From NCBI GenBank assembly GCA_013396635.1, contig WBMW01005527.1, forward strand, positions 1,413,540 to 1,477,539: a DNA stretch of 64,000 nt, in the 5' to 3' direction. This document shows, in pieces, positions 1 through 13,370 of this stretch (within the stretch, counting starts at the first letter, position 1; each line of letters begins with the position of its first letter). A program made the translations under genes and the position numbers. The DNA comes from Penelope pileata. Taxonomy: Eukaryota > Chordata > Aves > Galliformes > Cracidae. The notes under the pieces are model-generated. The model worked only from the letters and a program-made list of their open reading frames with translations, did not search any database and was not told the DNA's origin.

Positions 1-1227
1 GGAAACAATGCTTAATTAGTTCTGGTGATCACAAAACTACTTATAAGCCAGTTGAGCAGCACATAAATCCACATCTAGATTTTTCATTGTGAACAGTGTA
101 GAGAGAAAGCCTGTGCTCCTAGGAATACGTGTTTGTTGTGCATGGCTGTATGCACGCGCTGTAATGAATACAAATAAACTCAGCACTCAGTTGAAGCAAA
201 CGAGTGCTTGTCCCCTGCTGTTTCCTTAATAGCTTTTATTAGTGGTCAGTGATGGCAGTACTTACATTCTTTTCTCATCACAAGAAATTGTTCTTATCTT
301 CTCAATTGGGACCATGTATATACAGCTCATTTGCCACAACCTATCAAGTTGCACAACAGAACAGTTTTTTTCCTTCTAATGATCTAATTCCCATCACAGT
401 ACTTCAGCCTCTTTCCTCCAAAATGTGAAATGCAGTATTTTTCTGTGCTTTTTGTTCTGGGAGGTCTACGATAGTTTGGTTTTCTTGAGGAAGGGAGTTT
501 CATTTTCCTTTTTTTCTGGTAATTCACTTTTTGGCTTTTTTTTTTCCACTGTTTCAAAACTCTAAAGACAGATTTTGCACAAATGTGATTTGACACTATT
601 TGAGATAAAAGAAGGAGGTTTAATTTAGCAAGAAACTCATGTTAAGATCCTATAATGAATTCTAGGATAGATATTTCACAGCATCACCAGTCTTCTGGAT
701 CGTATCAGCTGTTTTCACTTAATTGGATGTCATGTAAAATCTTCTACAATATTGAAAATCTAGTTCTCCCTATTTTTCCCCTTTCATTTCTTCACCTGCT
801 TTTCAAAGACAATTTGTTATCTCGTTCTCATTTCCATAAAATCTTTAATATACTTATCCTTACAACCACCTTCACAGTTAATTAAATCACAATAGTCTCG
901 TTTTACATATTTTAGAAATATAGAAAACAGATCTACAAAGGATGTCAAGAATTTATCTAGTCCATCTCCCTGTGTTACAGGAAAATTATCTATGTCTGTG
1001 AGGATCTTGACAAACATTTATCTAATTTGTCCTTTAAAATTTCCAGTAGTTGACATTCCAGTCTCCAAAATGAATCTGTTCCATTTCTTACCTATCTTTA
1101 CCATAGGAACATTTTATCTTAATAGAAACCTGAATATCCCTCATCACCTGTTAAGCTCGTTACTCCTTGTCCTAGCTACTAAAGTCTCAAGGGGGTTTCT
1201 CTGAGAAGGTAACAGTGCCAAAAGCCG
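1..1227. other. Unique AT-rich noncoding sequence
   Basis: No gene or recognisable repeat is seen. Open frames in this stretch are short, low-complexity and without family resemblance. An AATAAA-containing segment near 160-190 is followed by G/T-rich sequence, which superficially resembles a polyadenylation site, but nothing upstream looks like a terminal exon. Immediately before the CR1 at 1228 the sequence turns more GC-rich; the exact left boundary of that element is uncertain by about 20 bases. Confidence 0.6.
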
Positions 1228-1945
1228 GCCGAAGTGCCCCTACACCAATGCACACAGCCTGCGAAATAAGTAGGAGGAGTTGGAAGCTGCAGCACAATTA
1301 AAAAACTATGAGCTGATTGCAATCACAGAGACATGGTGGGATGATTCACATGACTGGAGCACAATGATTGAGGGCTACAGCCTTTTCAGAAGAGATAGGC
1401 AGGGAATTAAGGGGGATGGGGAAGGGGGGAGAGGAGTTGCCTCTATGTTAAGAGGCAGATGGAGTGCAAAGTGCTGCCTCTGAGCAACAGCCAGAAAGGC
1501 CAACTGTATCCTGGGCTGCATCAAAAGAGAGGTAACCAGCAGGGAGAGAGAGGTGATTGTCCCTCTCTACTCTGCCCTCATGAGGCCCCATCTGGAGTAC
1601 TGCATCCATACCTGCAGCATCCAGCACAAGAAAGATGTGGAGCTTTCGGAACAGGTCCAGAGGAGGCCACAAAGATGCTCAGAGGGCTGGAGCACCTCCC
1701 CTATGAGGACAGGTGGAGGGAGCTGGGCTTGTTCAGCCTGGAGATGAGAAGGCTGCAGGGAGACTTCATTGCAGCCTTCCAGTATTTAAAGGGAGATTGT
1801 AAACAGGAGGGAAATCAACTTCTTACCCGAGTATATTGTGATAGAACAAGGGGGAACACTTTTAAACTGAAAGAGGGGAGGTTTAGATTAGATGTCAGTG
1901 GAAAATTTTTCACTGAGAGGGTGGTGAGGCACTGGAACAGGAATA
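1228..1945 (+). mobile_element. CR1 LINE, internally deleted and 3'-truncated
   Basis: CR1 is the dominant avian non-LTR retrotransposon; its ORF2 encodes an endonuclease and a reverse transcriptase. Two separate parts of ORF2 lie side by side here. From 1232 to about 1450 the translation matches the endonuclease, with an N-A-H-S stretch near 1250 and the conserved ITETWWDDSHDW block at about 1316-1355; an in-frame TAG interrupts it at about 1270. From about 1455 onward it matches the C-terminal part of the reverse-transcriptase ORF, with PHLEYC near 1590, the HKKDVEL block and the GLFSLE block near 1730, spread over different frames. The central polymerase region is missing. The copy stops at about 1942, after the ARHWN-like VRHWN codons, without the usual CR1 3' tail. 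It is a dead fossil; the family call is secure and the exact ends are approximate. Confidence 0.9.
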
Positions 1946-4900
1946 GCTATGTGCTAATAAGCATGATTTTTCAACCAGTTCTATGGTGAGTTTAGAGCAA
2001 TTTTGATAACTTCCTATATCTGTAGTTTTCTTCTGAGAATCATATGTGAGATAGTGCTGACAGACTTGCTAAAGCCTTACTTAAGACTTCTCCATGTGGT
2101 GTTTCTAAACTAGCCTCCTCTATACTAATACAACCATCCCAAAACTACCACTCAGATACTGACAGATGTGATGTAAATTAGAGTAGACCTGTAGGCTCAC
2201 TACTGAACGCTCTCTTTTACAGTGTTTCATTTGGTGGCACTGTATTTTCTTTTGTGTTCTGGTAAGCTTATCACAGATTTTTTTGCAGCTAAAGCACTGA
2301 GCTTCACTTCCTATATTATCTTTACTTCCTATACTATCTTTTATAACTTTTGATGTCAGTCTCACAACCATCAGCACTTCGGGTAGAAGAATACATCCTT
2401 AGACTTATCTGGAAGTTGTCCTCCATGATTGTACCTAGACAGTTGAGACTAGAGATTTTAAGAATCATTATTAACAGAAGTGTTATATATTTTTCACTTA
2501 CTTGTATTTGGAATTAATACAGTGATGAATTCATTCTCCATCTGATGACTAAGAAAATTAATGTATAAGCAGTTTATTTCTAGAATCCTCTTTTAACCTA
2601 AAATAAGCAGGGGTGGTAACGTGCTCGGGTAACATTACTCATTCGTGACAATTTGAGCTGATTTCAATTTGAGCTATTAATTTCAGCTATAATTTTTCAC
2701 TAAATTTGTTAGATGACAACCTATATGATAATTAAATATTCTCTATTTTAATAAGTAGGGAACACATGATGGTCAAGACACAATACCTGCAAACTTAGAA
2801 ACATTTCCTTGGCAGTTTCACTGTTGTTTATATTCTAACGTGTAGGCTTTATTTGCTGTAGCTTATGTCCTCTTTGCATTCTCTTTCCTTTCCAAGTCAT
2901 TTTTCATGATGAACGTATCTGAAAAGTTATTTGTGCCAGTTTTCACAGTTTTTAAAGCATAAGTGCTGATTCTTCTTGAGTCTGATGAGAAATCATTTTT
3001 AATGCCTTTTCCAGATTATTAGAATACATACAAGAAGTATAGTTGCAAAAATTGGCAAGTTATCTCAAGTACCAAGACACGTGAATGTAAGGAAAAAACT
3101 ACAAATGTCTCCAGCATTTCAGGCTTGAAAAAACCCACGGCAAGTTTACCATTATGCCGAGAGATCAAAGGGCATTCTTGTCATTTTTAGAATTGATCAC
3201 AGGAGCTTGACACATTTCTCATAAAATAATACAGTGAAAAGAGAGAAACTTTGCCAAAAGTAAATTTGTTTTTATATCGAAGCATTACAAGCTTGAATGT
3301 AAACTTTCAGTGTCATTGTAGAGAAGTTGAATAGAATTTATCTATGTCAGTAAATTAATCATGATTGACTAATTGGATTGACAGTGCGGTGCCAGTATTA
3401 TGATAAGAAAGAGTCCTTGACCTAAATAACTTACAGTGGAAAAGAGACAAATACCATCCTGTTCAAGAGGGTTCTTTTGATTGTGCTTGTATGTGTGTGC
3501 ATGTGTGCTTCTGTGTGTAATTATGAGAGGGACTGCAGTGCAGGAAAAAAAGGGAATGGAACCTTGATGAAAACAAGGTGAAGGTAACAATGTTGGGAAA
3601 AGAAGGGAGGTATAAAAAAGAAGTTAAGATAATCAGTAAAGAGAAAAGAAAAAGAGCAATCATATTGTCTTTGCAAGACAAGATTGATTCAAAATTGGAG
3701 AAATTTCTCTTCCCAGACACAGGTTTTTGTGAGTAGTTTCTTCTAGAGGTATGCTGACTTTCTAAAGCTTGCCATTTTCCTACAGGGCTGTGTCTGAGAG
3801 ATGACATTGCAGTCCTGATCAAAAAGCATTTCTTTTTGAGGAATTATGAATGCATGTCAAATTTGTTGCAAAGTTTCAGCAGGGAAAATGTATTGGTGGA
3901 GTAAGAAAGTAAAAACTTGTAGAAAAGAATTTTTCAATTTCCTGTAAGATAACCTTTTTGTTACTGTATACAATAATTAAAAAAGTTTCATGGTTTTTGT
4001 TGGGTGCAGGTTAAACACCAAAAAAAAATTACTTATTTTTAAAAAAATCATTTTTGAAATGAGATATCACAGGTAGTATTTATCTTCCCTTTAGTATTTC
4101 TTTACTATGTGATGAAAAAAGGGGCATTACTAGAGAAAAAAAAAAAAAAAGGTTTTTTAACTCAATTTCATACCTGGAGGTACTAGATAAACAGCCAATG
4201 CCACATTTTTCATCTTCTGCCTTCCTTTATGTAGCAATCCCTATTTTGGTTGCTTCTGCAGTTAATTCCATTTTTTTTTCTGAAACAAAAAGAAATGTTC
4301 ATCTCAAATGTTTGTCCCCCAAATCTCTCTTGATACTACTTCGATCTTTGTGAAGGTGAGAGCTGTGTATTTCTCACAGGTGCCATTTTGGGAAATATGA
4401 ACATACAAAAATCACATCGTTATGCCAGTCATAAACAGCATTTGGGAAAAAAATGTATATTAATATTGAGAGTTTCTGAATATGCAAAACAGTCTGGTCC
4501 ATCGTTTGGCATTAGGGATAAAAACATGCAGTCAGATACAGTCAGAAGTGTCAGTGGTTTTTTCAGAAAGTATCCCAGACATTTATTCTAGCTAATTTTG
4601 GACATTTAATAGTAGATTTCAATACATGTTTGTATGGGAGAAAAAGTAAAAATAGTAAGATACATTTGCCTGTGGAAGTATATGCGTGTAAGTGAATACT
4701 TCTTGAACAGTGGCTTTACCACAAGGAGATGTTTTGTAAATATTTTTCTTCTTGTAAAATCACAGACCCGCAACCATTGAAAAAGAACAATAATATGTAT
4801 TTTTTTCTGTTACCATAAAGAACTGGTCACAGCATATAATCAATTTCTTATTTTCTTATTTGATAAAAATTATATTCATTAACCCACTTGTTTTCAGTTT

Positions 4901-7900
4901 TGAATCATGACATAGTCCCTAAAATCAGTCGTATCCATAAATGCTTCTGATCACAAAGCTTATCAGCAAAACTGAAGGTAAAATGTCGTGAATTTTCTGT
5001 TACATGGATTATTGGCTGAGCTTTTGTCTCAGCAAAACAGATTAATTTATTCTCTATTTGGAATTTGGGAATCTGTTTTGGGATTTTCTGTTTCATTTTG
5101 ATTTTGAGAGAAGAGAGAACATCTTAGCAATATTCCCAGCGACCTGATGAATCAAGTGAGAGGACACTAAATAGCTCCAAGCTGTTTGCATTCTGAATCA
5201 GAAGAAAATACATTGCATTGTTTTTGGTAACACAGATAGACATCTAGGTAAGAAAGATCACAATTATTTCTGGATGTTTTGTATTTCTCGTCTTTACTGA
5301 AGGTTGGAAACCACAACTGCAGCCTTGGTGATTTTTTTTTCTATAATTTCAGGAACAAAATGCAGCACTACCTACTAAAACAACACTGATTTCTGTGGGT
5401 GCTAAGTCTTACTTGTTCTCAGTGTGTTACTGATATTTCTTCTGTACAACTATAGAAAGATGTTAGTATGTGTAATGAGAGGATAATTACAAAATTCACA
5501 GAGAATTTTGGTTTCTAAGGCCAAGTATTTTGAGAGCTAGTAGGCACTGTGAGTGCTTTATGATTACATTTACCAACAGCATGACAACATACACTTCAGT
5601 GTATTCAAAGGAAAACATAATCAGGTAGCCAAAGGAGAACAATTATCTTTCATACTAATTGGCAAGTTCCTTTTAACCTTTAATTAACTGTGAATTTTCA
5701 ATAGGTCTGAATCGTCTTGTTAGGCTTCTTGCTGGTAGAAGGTCATGGAAATATCTTTTCTCCTGATTGCACAGACGCAGTATAAATAAAATATAGGTGC
5801 ATATACAATATATAAGGTCATAGTCCTCATTTGCACTTTGAAGTGCATGAAGTATGAAAATCTTACACTGCTGAAAGTGCTGGTGCTGCCGGGAGTTTTT
5901 ACTTGTAGCTTCAAAAGAAAATTCAAATAGATTTTGCATTCTCAGTTTGTTTCTGTTGGCACATTTTGATACAATCAGCAGCAGTTACTTGAAAGGCTCA
6001 GAACTGATTAGCATAGAGCCTAATATGCCTTCTTTAGATGCCGTCCTAGAGAATATTCCCTGCAGAGCAAAGGTTAAGATGCACAGAAGAAACAAAACAC
6101 CATTCTCCTGAGTGCTGAGTTATTCAGCATTCTAGAGACTGTTTCCTTTAAGATGTGCTACTCTCTTTTTGGTGAATGGTTTATTATATAAACACAAGAA
6201 ATGCTACATTTTAAAAACATTTCAACAACAGTATCTCCGCAGACAGATATTTGAAAATGCGTTGTGTTCATGTTCATATCAATTTGTTATACATACCAAT
6301 GTACTGTATAGATGCAAATTAAATATCTAGGCATAGAGCGGGTAGGAAATGTTGTTAGAAAAGAAATGGTTTGGATCAAAACCTCTTGCTACACAAAATC
6401 TTGCAGTTGTAGAGGCAGTACTAGCAGGACCTCAAACCACTCCTGTCATATGGGTTACTTTTTTTTTTTCCTGTAATTAAATAAAACAGATGATAAAGCA
6501 ATATACATTATATGTGGGACAAATAGCTTCATGTTTCCAGCCTTGGCCAGGCTTCAGTTAAAAAGGACGTGGAGAATCCTGTGACTTGCACAGTGAGAAC
6601 TGTGTCCTCAATATCTTGCTTGTGATCAGCTTTTTCTTTTTGTTGTGTTTTTGCTTTCAAATTGCAGTGTCATTATGTAACTGATTGCATTTAAGTATCT
6701 TTGTGCAAATCATAGTCATACTTATTTCCTACTTCCTTGCCAAATTCTGCCTCTGAGACATCATTTCATGTTTGAAACATTGACCACATATGCATTCTAT
6801 GTTGTCTTGCACCAAGTTATTTACAGCATCCCATCAGCAAAAATCAGGTGACCATATCTTTGTTTTAGTGGAGTTTCTGATTACATGAGGCATAAGGAAG
6901 AAAGAAACTACAATTTGGTATGTTACCCAAATTGCTATTTCTTAGACATTCACCCAGATATATAGGGGTCTCAAGAGAAATGGTCCAGTCTCATACACAG
7001 CAGAAGGCAAGTCCATGATGCATGAAGAGGAGAAAAACAGAAGATTAGACTAACTGTGGCTTCCCTTTTTCTTTCTATACGTATCTGGAGACTTACTTGT
7101 TCTCACATCTCCCTCATTTACTACATGCGTAACCCGGATGAATTACATGAAGAAGCTTTTCCACTGCACTATAGGTGACAAAAAATATTTTGATTTTATA
7201 AGAACATTTAAACATTTAAAAATAACTCACTGGCATACTGATTCCCAAAGTACCGTTGTGCAAAAATTCCTACTTTACTACTGCATGTTAATTAATGTTA
7301 GTAGTAGCATTACAATAGTTCCATAAAATGAGAACTTGCAATAGGACACTTTACCACTGCAAAATACATTGGTACCTATAAGAAAAGATTGATTTTTTTC
7401 AGCTAATAAATGTTTGATTCTCATAAAAATAATTTAATAGAGAAAAAAATAATTCTGATAAAGTAAGATTCTGAGAGCATTTGAGCATGTCTGTAAAATC
7501 TAAAAGGCATACTTCAACAACAAGAAATCTGTTATTTCTGTCTGCATGCTCCTTTCAGAACAAAGCATCTTCAAAGTGCCAGATAGACATACAAGTAGGA
7601 AGAATTCATGAGCACCTAGGAACATTATTTTACAATCTTTTATTTGAAAAAGATATAAGACGTTTAAGATTCTGACCATTATGATACTCTTCAACACCTC
7701 AGTTCTTTTTCAAATCATAGTTTTCCAAGGAAAGCAAAGAGATAAAGAACAGAGTATTCGTCATTTTTACTATGCAGGCTGATTGCTGTAATGGTTCTCT
7801 GGAGCACTTGTTTGGCTGGGAGACATCTGCATTTGGCAGGAGGAGCATTATTGGTCTAACCTTTGCCTAAGCTTTGGTGCATGTGCTAATTTTATTGCTT

Positions 7901-9143
7901 TGTTGCATTTGAAAGACTCCAACTATATTTACGACATCCAATGCACTCACTTTTCCCTGGCCATTTAACAAAATAGGACTAGGAAGAACAAGTTCATTAA
8001 CTTCCAAGAATAGGTATATCTGCTCCTTACTAATTTCCTTTGAAAAATTGGAGCACCTTTCCTTCAGGATCTGAGAACCTTTGTTTCTAATAATAGCTGT
8101 TGTCTGCGTAGATATGAGTACTAAGAATTTTGTTTGTAACCAAGACTAGTGATGTCACTGTTTTACCTGGCAAAAATTGTCAATCTTTTTATTTCCTTCC
8201 CACAATAAATTTCAAGCGGGAAAAATGTTATTTTATCTCAAAAGTTATTATACTCTTTTACCATTCTGTGCTTACTGTGGATCAACCTGAGAGTTTAAAG
8301 GATTGCTGCAGCAGCAGCTGAAAAAGAATGCTGTAGGCCCCTATCATGGTGTAAGATGGAACAACGCTCCCTATTTTGTTCTGTTGAATGAAGATTCGTA
8401 AGCTGGAACATATAAATCCTACTCCACATCTCTAGATGCTCCCAGCTAGCTCTGCCTGTCAACTACCTCCTGGTTAATACAGCTCTATCTCTTCCATAAA
8501 ATTAAAAGACTACAAGTTTACTTTCTAAAGGTAGAGGCATATGAGGATGCATCAATGAAATGAAGCTATTTTCAGATTTCAAACGGTTGTCAAAATAACT
8601 TTTCTTTTTATATATGATTCCTCTTCGTGGAAGTACCTGTGACAAAATTGACCATAAATAATTGTCTGAAGAAGTACTAAAAGTTCTTCTGTTTGGATTT
8701 GGCAAATTGCTATGAGAAAAATGTGGCAGTTGCTTCAGTGCAAATTTTTTTGTCAGGCCCAAATAATTTATTAAATTGGCTTTAAAAAGTCACAGACAAA
8801 GAGGTGAATGAAATACAATTTGAAAGTCAGAGAGAATATAGTAATCACTTATTACTGCCTTTACTTGCCTTTGGCACTGGAAAGCAGGTCTTTATAGCAT
8901 TAGTAAGTAACTGTCCTGAGCCCTGAGATATGATCCTGCAGTGAGGGCAAACAGGCTGAACTTATTTTGGAAGCAGTTCATCACACAGCTTGTGACTGTT
9001 ATTTAGTCTTTTCTAAAAATGATTTGCAGCCTGTACTTTTTCTTATACAGTGAGACAGAAGTACTTGTCCCTCACGAGACTTTTTGAGCTGTTCCCAAAC
9101 CATTAAGTCAGGGGTCTAGAGCAGAAATGATTTCTGTTAGGGA
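1946..9143. other. Unique AT-rich noncoding sequence
   Basis: About 7 kb without a recognisable gene or transposon. It holds a TG-rich, degenerate dinucleotide patch at about 3480-3522 and an A-run of 15 at 4136-4150. The segment around 7780-7960 is repeat-free, more balanced in composition and reads like a candidate conserved noncoding element. Open frames here are short and show no domain signatures. Confidence 0.55.
4136..4150 (+). repeat. Poly-A run, 15 bases
   Basis: A pure A homopolymer, directly followed by GG and a short T-run. No retroposed sequence is recognisable upstream of it, so it is treated as a simple repeat rather than a retrotransposon tail. Confidence 0.8.
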
Positions 9144-9832
9144 TAGAATCATAGAATGGTTCAGATTGGAAAGGTCCTTAGAGATCATGTTGTTCCAACC
9201 CCCCTGCCATGGGCAAGGACACCTCCCACTAGACCAGGTTGCCCAAAGCCCCATCCAGCCTGGCTTTGAATACTTCCAGGGAGGGGGCATCAACGACTTC
9301 TCTGGGCAACCTGTTCCAGTGTCTCACCACCCTCACAGGGAAGAATTTCTTCCTTATATCCAGTCTAAATCTACTCTCTTCCAGTTTATAACCATTACCC
9401 CTTGTCCTGTCACTACCTGTCCTTGTAAAAAGCCCCTCCCCAGCTTTCCTGTAGGCCCCTTCAGGTCCTGGAAGGCTGCTATCAGGTCCCCCCGCAGCCT
9501 TCTCTTCTCCAGGCTGAAGAGTCCTAACTCTCTCAGCCTGTCCTCATAGAGGAGGTGCTCCAGCCCTCTGATCATCTTCATGGCCTCCTCTGGACCCGCT
9601 CCAACAGCTCCACATCCTTCTTGTGTTGGGGGCCCCAGAACTGGACACAATACTCCAGGTGAGGTCTCATGAGAGCAGAGTAGAGGGGCAGAATCACCTC
9701 CCTCGACCTGCTGGCCACGCTTCTCTTGATGCAGCCCAGGATGCAGTTGGCCTTCTGGGCTGCAAGCTCACGCTGCCGGCTCATGTTGAGTTTCTCATCA
9801 ACAGACACCTCAAAATCCTTCTCCGGACTACT
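9144..9832 (-). mobile_element. CR1 LINE, 5'-truncated, with intact 3' end
   Basis: The left edge carries the reverse complement of the CR1 3' terminus (atagaatcatagaatgg, about 9144-9160), so the element points leftward. Reading the minus strand from 9832, the sequence covers the C-terminal part of the CR1 ORF2 (DEKLNMSRQRELAAQKA, about 9808-9745; PHLEYC near 9660) and then the 3' untranslated region down to 9144. About 690 bases remain, which fits the 5' truncation normal for CR1 insertions. It looks less decayed than the other CR1 copies in the window, with longer uninterrupted coding frames. It lacks the endonuclease and the polymerase active site and cannot move on its own. Confidence 0.95.
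9354..9808 (-). pseudogene. CR1 ORF2 C-terminal remnant
   Basis: Two overlapping minus-strand frames (9808-9578 and 9650-9354) together encode the end of the CR1 ORF2 protein, downstream of the polymerase active site. Visible family blocks are NMSRQRELAAQKANC, ILPLYSALMRPHLEYC, KKDVELLERVQRRP, GLEHLLYEDRLRELGLFSLE and LRGDLIAAFQDL. One frame change near 9600-9650 breaks the reading frame. The FADD-type catalytic motif lies upstream of the truncation point and is absent. No function is expected; it is part of the CR1 insertion. Confidence 0.85.
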
Positions 9833-10434
9833 CTTAAGACATTATATCCACTATTACTAAATAGTTACTTCTTGACACTGTGGAGCAGGTGGGAAGCAGA
9901 ACAGATCTTTCCTGTCTCCTCCTTTGATTTCTGTAAAATGATTAAGAGTTTGGACTAATGAAAATTCCTCTGGTATTTATAAAAAGTGTAGGGCTAATAC
10001 GGGCTGGTGTCCATCTACCTGTACAGGTCTCTAGCAACAGGATGGAGTAGTGGTCTCACAGGGTGCTATGGAAATACTGAACTGCAAAATCTTTAAGATT
10101 CCCAAACATGATTAATTGCAAAGTAATTTAACTATGAAAGTCTCTTTTTCTCATGCTGGGAGGGAAGTCAGGACTCAGAATATCCTCATTGAAAACCTGT
10201 GAAAGATATGAGAACATTTTTCACCTTCAGCTTTCTTGCCTTTGGGCTTAGCCTTCTATATTTCTCCTTCAAGAGGTAGCATGTTGGATTTAAACAAGCA
10301 AACTGTTACAGAAATCAAAGTTGATAAGCAAAGTGTGATACATCCTAAAGTAAACAACTGGATTTGATTTAGCAGTTAGTCTGATTGCATAACACCTCAT
10401 TAGGAAAAAAGAAACCCTCAAAAATTGAGGAACC

Positions 10435-10450
10435 TTTTTTTTTTTTTTTT
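10435..10450. repeat. Poly-T run, 16 bases
   Basis: A pure T homopolymer in unique sequence with no attached transposon. On the opposite strand it would be an A-tail, but no retroposed body is recognisable next to it. Confidence 0.8.
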
Positions 10451-13287
10451 AATCTTGCTTTGTCTTCCCCTTTAAGATACGTGATTATACTTCTGCTTCA
10501 GAAAGCATCAAACAACAGGTCAAAAAACACCAGGTGGTTCAGCTTGCTTTTGTCCTAGTCTATGTTTAAGATTTGGAGTGTTTTGAACTAATCGAGTGAT
10601 CATTAGAGCTGTTTTCTTTGCATGTCACTCTAAAAGACTGGCTGAGAGTGCTACAAAATGCACTTGCCAGCTGAAAATTAATGAATTATAAGGATTGTCA
10701 GTGATGGTTTGTAAAATATAATTTGCTGGTTATAGCTATGTTAATCTACTTTGTTACAGCTTGCTTTCTGTCTCTAAAGCATTCTCTAGCGTTGTTTCTT
10801 TTACAGAGATTCCTCTCAAACAAAGTAATACTTCCTTATTTTTCTTTGGAAGGAGGCTGCTTCAGTAACGTAAAAGTGGCTAGTGTCCTGAAGGAAAAGA
10901 TTATTTAAAGATGTTGATGTGTTGTGAGATGTGAAACTTACTTCTTTCAGTATTGTACTTTTTCAGCATCATAAATGTTTCTATTATGTGAAAATAAAAC
11001 TGGACCATATTTCCCAATGTTATCTGGATTGTACGTGGCTGGCCAAATCTAAGGCTTTTTATATTTGTTTTCAGTATCATCACCTTGAGAAAACTAACAG
11101 ATAGCAATTTCAAACAAGGGAAATTATTGCCAAAAAACAAGTCTGATTGTTTGCTTTGATGTTGTAAAGGACTCCATTCAGTTGAGACTATGTCAATGCA
11201 ATGCACCCATTAGAGAAGGGCACGAGTGGGATTGCTGGAAAAAACTCCGAATCAGTTTCTGGCTCTCAGAGTGCTCTCAGACTCTTTCCTGTGTAAGGAT
11301 GTGTAAGTTCTGCTTGAAAAGGTGCAAAGATGCTGCTACATTTTGAGGATTTTATTAGGAGCTGCTTAAGTACGCTTAGACATAGAAATCATGACCTCTT
11401 TATTATTCTCTTTCCCCAGTGCTTTATACCAATAGAAACCTTCTTTTTCTGCAGAAGTACAAGTACTAGCATCAGTTCTCAGAATTCAGCTCTGACAGAC
11501 AGTCACTCACTGAAGTTTTCACTCAAATCAAAATCATGCTTGTAATAAGCAAAAGTTAAATGTGAAATTTGTTGGAAATAGGAAGATCTGGACATATTCA
11601 GTTTTGATAAAAATGAACCCCTGGTTTACAATGGAAACCAACAGTATTTTAAGGAGATTGTGGCTGAATTTTCTGAAGGCTGTGAAGTTCTGCTAAATTT
11701 TCATGTACTCAAAGGTAGACAGAATATTCAACAGTATCTGTAAAACACAAACACTGAGAACTTGTAGAAGGGTAAATTCATGATTCTTCTGCTTTCATTG
11801 CACACTCTTCTCCATGATTTTACCTGTGCAGGAAATGTGGATTCAAAAATTGAAGATTGATAGTGGATAGACAGGAAAATGAATTAAAAATATTTTATAA
11901 CATATACCTGTTGCAGCCATTAACAATGATTATTCAAAGCAAAACAGCAGCATCTTTGTTCAAAACACGTAAATGTTATTGTGTGTGAGCAGATGCTTTT
12001 ACTTATCTTTTTAACCAGGCAGTGGATATTAGGACACTGTTCATTGTTGTTTTCAAACTGAATAAACAGTAGTTGGAAATGTTTTCAGAATTTCAAGGTT
12101 GTGCATTTTTCCTGTGTTTACCTGAATCTCCAAGCTCATTATCTCACTTGGCACTCAGGATCTAGGATAAAGATGATTTTCTTTCTTTATTTGGAGTTTT
12201 AGCTGTCACACATTGTAGTAGATATGAGTTATTTGTCAACGAAGCACAGGAACAGCGTAACAGTGTTGACCAGTTAAAGCTGGTCCGAGACAATTTATTT
12301 CATCTTAGTTTGTTTTCACTTTCCCTTAATACTTGTAGCAAATCTCCTAACAAAGGCTGCTGGTGGTAGAATATTACAAAAGTTCAGAAGCACCCTGAGA
12401 CTTTGGATGCTATAAATCTCTCAAGAGGTCCCTTTTCATATTTCGTTTCTTCTTATCCATGGAAAATTTTGAAATTCTACAATGGACACTTTTTTTCTTG
12501 CAGTGTTTTTTTCAAAGCTATAAGCAACAAAATTCTTTGGATAGATTTGATCAACTGTATTGCTTGAGAGATTAGTGTTTTATCCGTAACTTTTATGATA
12601 TTTGATTGACCTAAGTTATTTATCTAATTACTTTGAACTATTTTTTCCTCTTCCGCCATCAGTTTAGACTGTGAGCTTTTTGATGCTGTAACTGTCTGTA
12701 TTGAAGTGCTCTGTGTGTTTGTACAATGTCTAGCACACAGAGAGGCCATTATATTATTATTTAGGCATGACTCCAGCGCAGATAATAACAACAAAGACTC
12801 AGCTGGCTTGCCAAGAAAGTGCAAAGCTGTCAGCATATTCTGTTTTGCAACTGCTAGGAAACACTCTCAAAAAGTTTAAATCAGATTAAGGTACTGTAGA
12901 AAGTTTAGGGAGGTTATGCTATCGTTATTCTCTAATTGTGAGTTAAAAATGCTTTGTTAGGAGGAATAAGCTTCCAATACCTTACAAATGGGAAAAAAAT
13001 CTTCAGTTGAGTTGCCAGAAAAAGCCTCTCAACTGTATAGAATCATATAAAGAAAAGTAAAAGAAAATCCAGAGACAGGAGACCACACTGCTGCATAGTC
13101 TTTGAACATTCAATAATGTTAGTGCCAGACTTCCCTACCTCAGAGTGCCAAATTGGCACTTACTGTAATCCTCCCCTTTCCTAGTGTTACACAGTCAAAA
13201 AAACCTGGAATGAGTGGAAAGTATTCATTTATCTCTGGGGAAGTCTGATGCCAACATTTAAAAGGAGGATAAGGTGGATGCAAGTCT

Positions 13288-13370
13288 AAGGGAAAAAAAG
13301 AAAGGGGGAATAGAAAAGAGAGAGAAAGAAGAAAATACAGGCAAAAGAAAGGGAAAAAAGAGAGTGCAAA
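13288..13370 (+). repeat. Purine-rich (GA) low-complexity tract
   Basis: The plus strand is almost only A and G over about 80 bases, with short runs of A and mixed GAGA and GAAA steps. This is ordinary low-complexity sequence; the minus-strand open frame across it is a composition artefact rich in Phe, Leu and Ser. Confidence 0.75.

Noticed and set aside
120..215. AATAAA-containing segment that could be the end of an LTR or a gene
   Set aside because: No matching left boundary, target-site duplication, or upstream exon was found.
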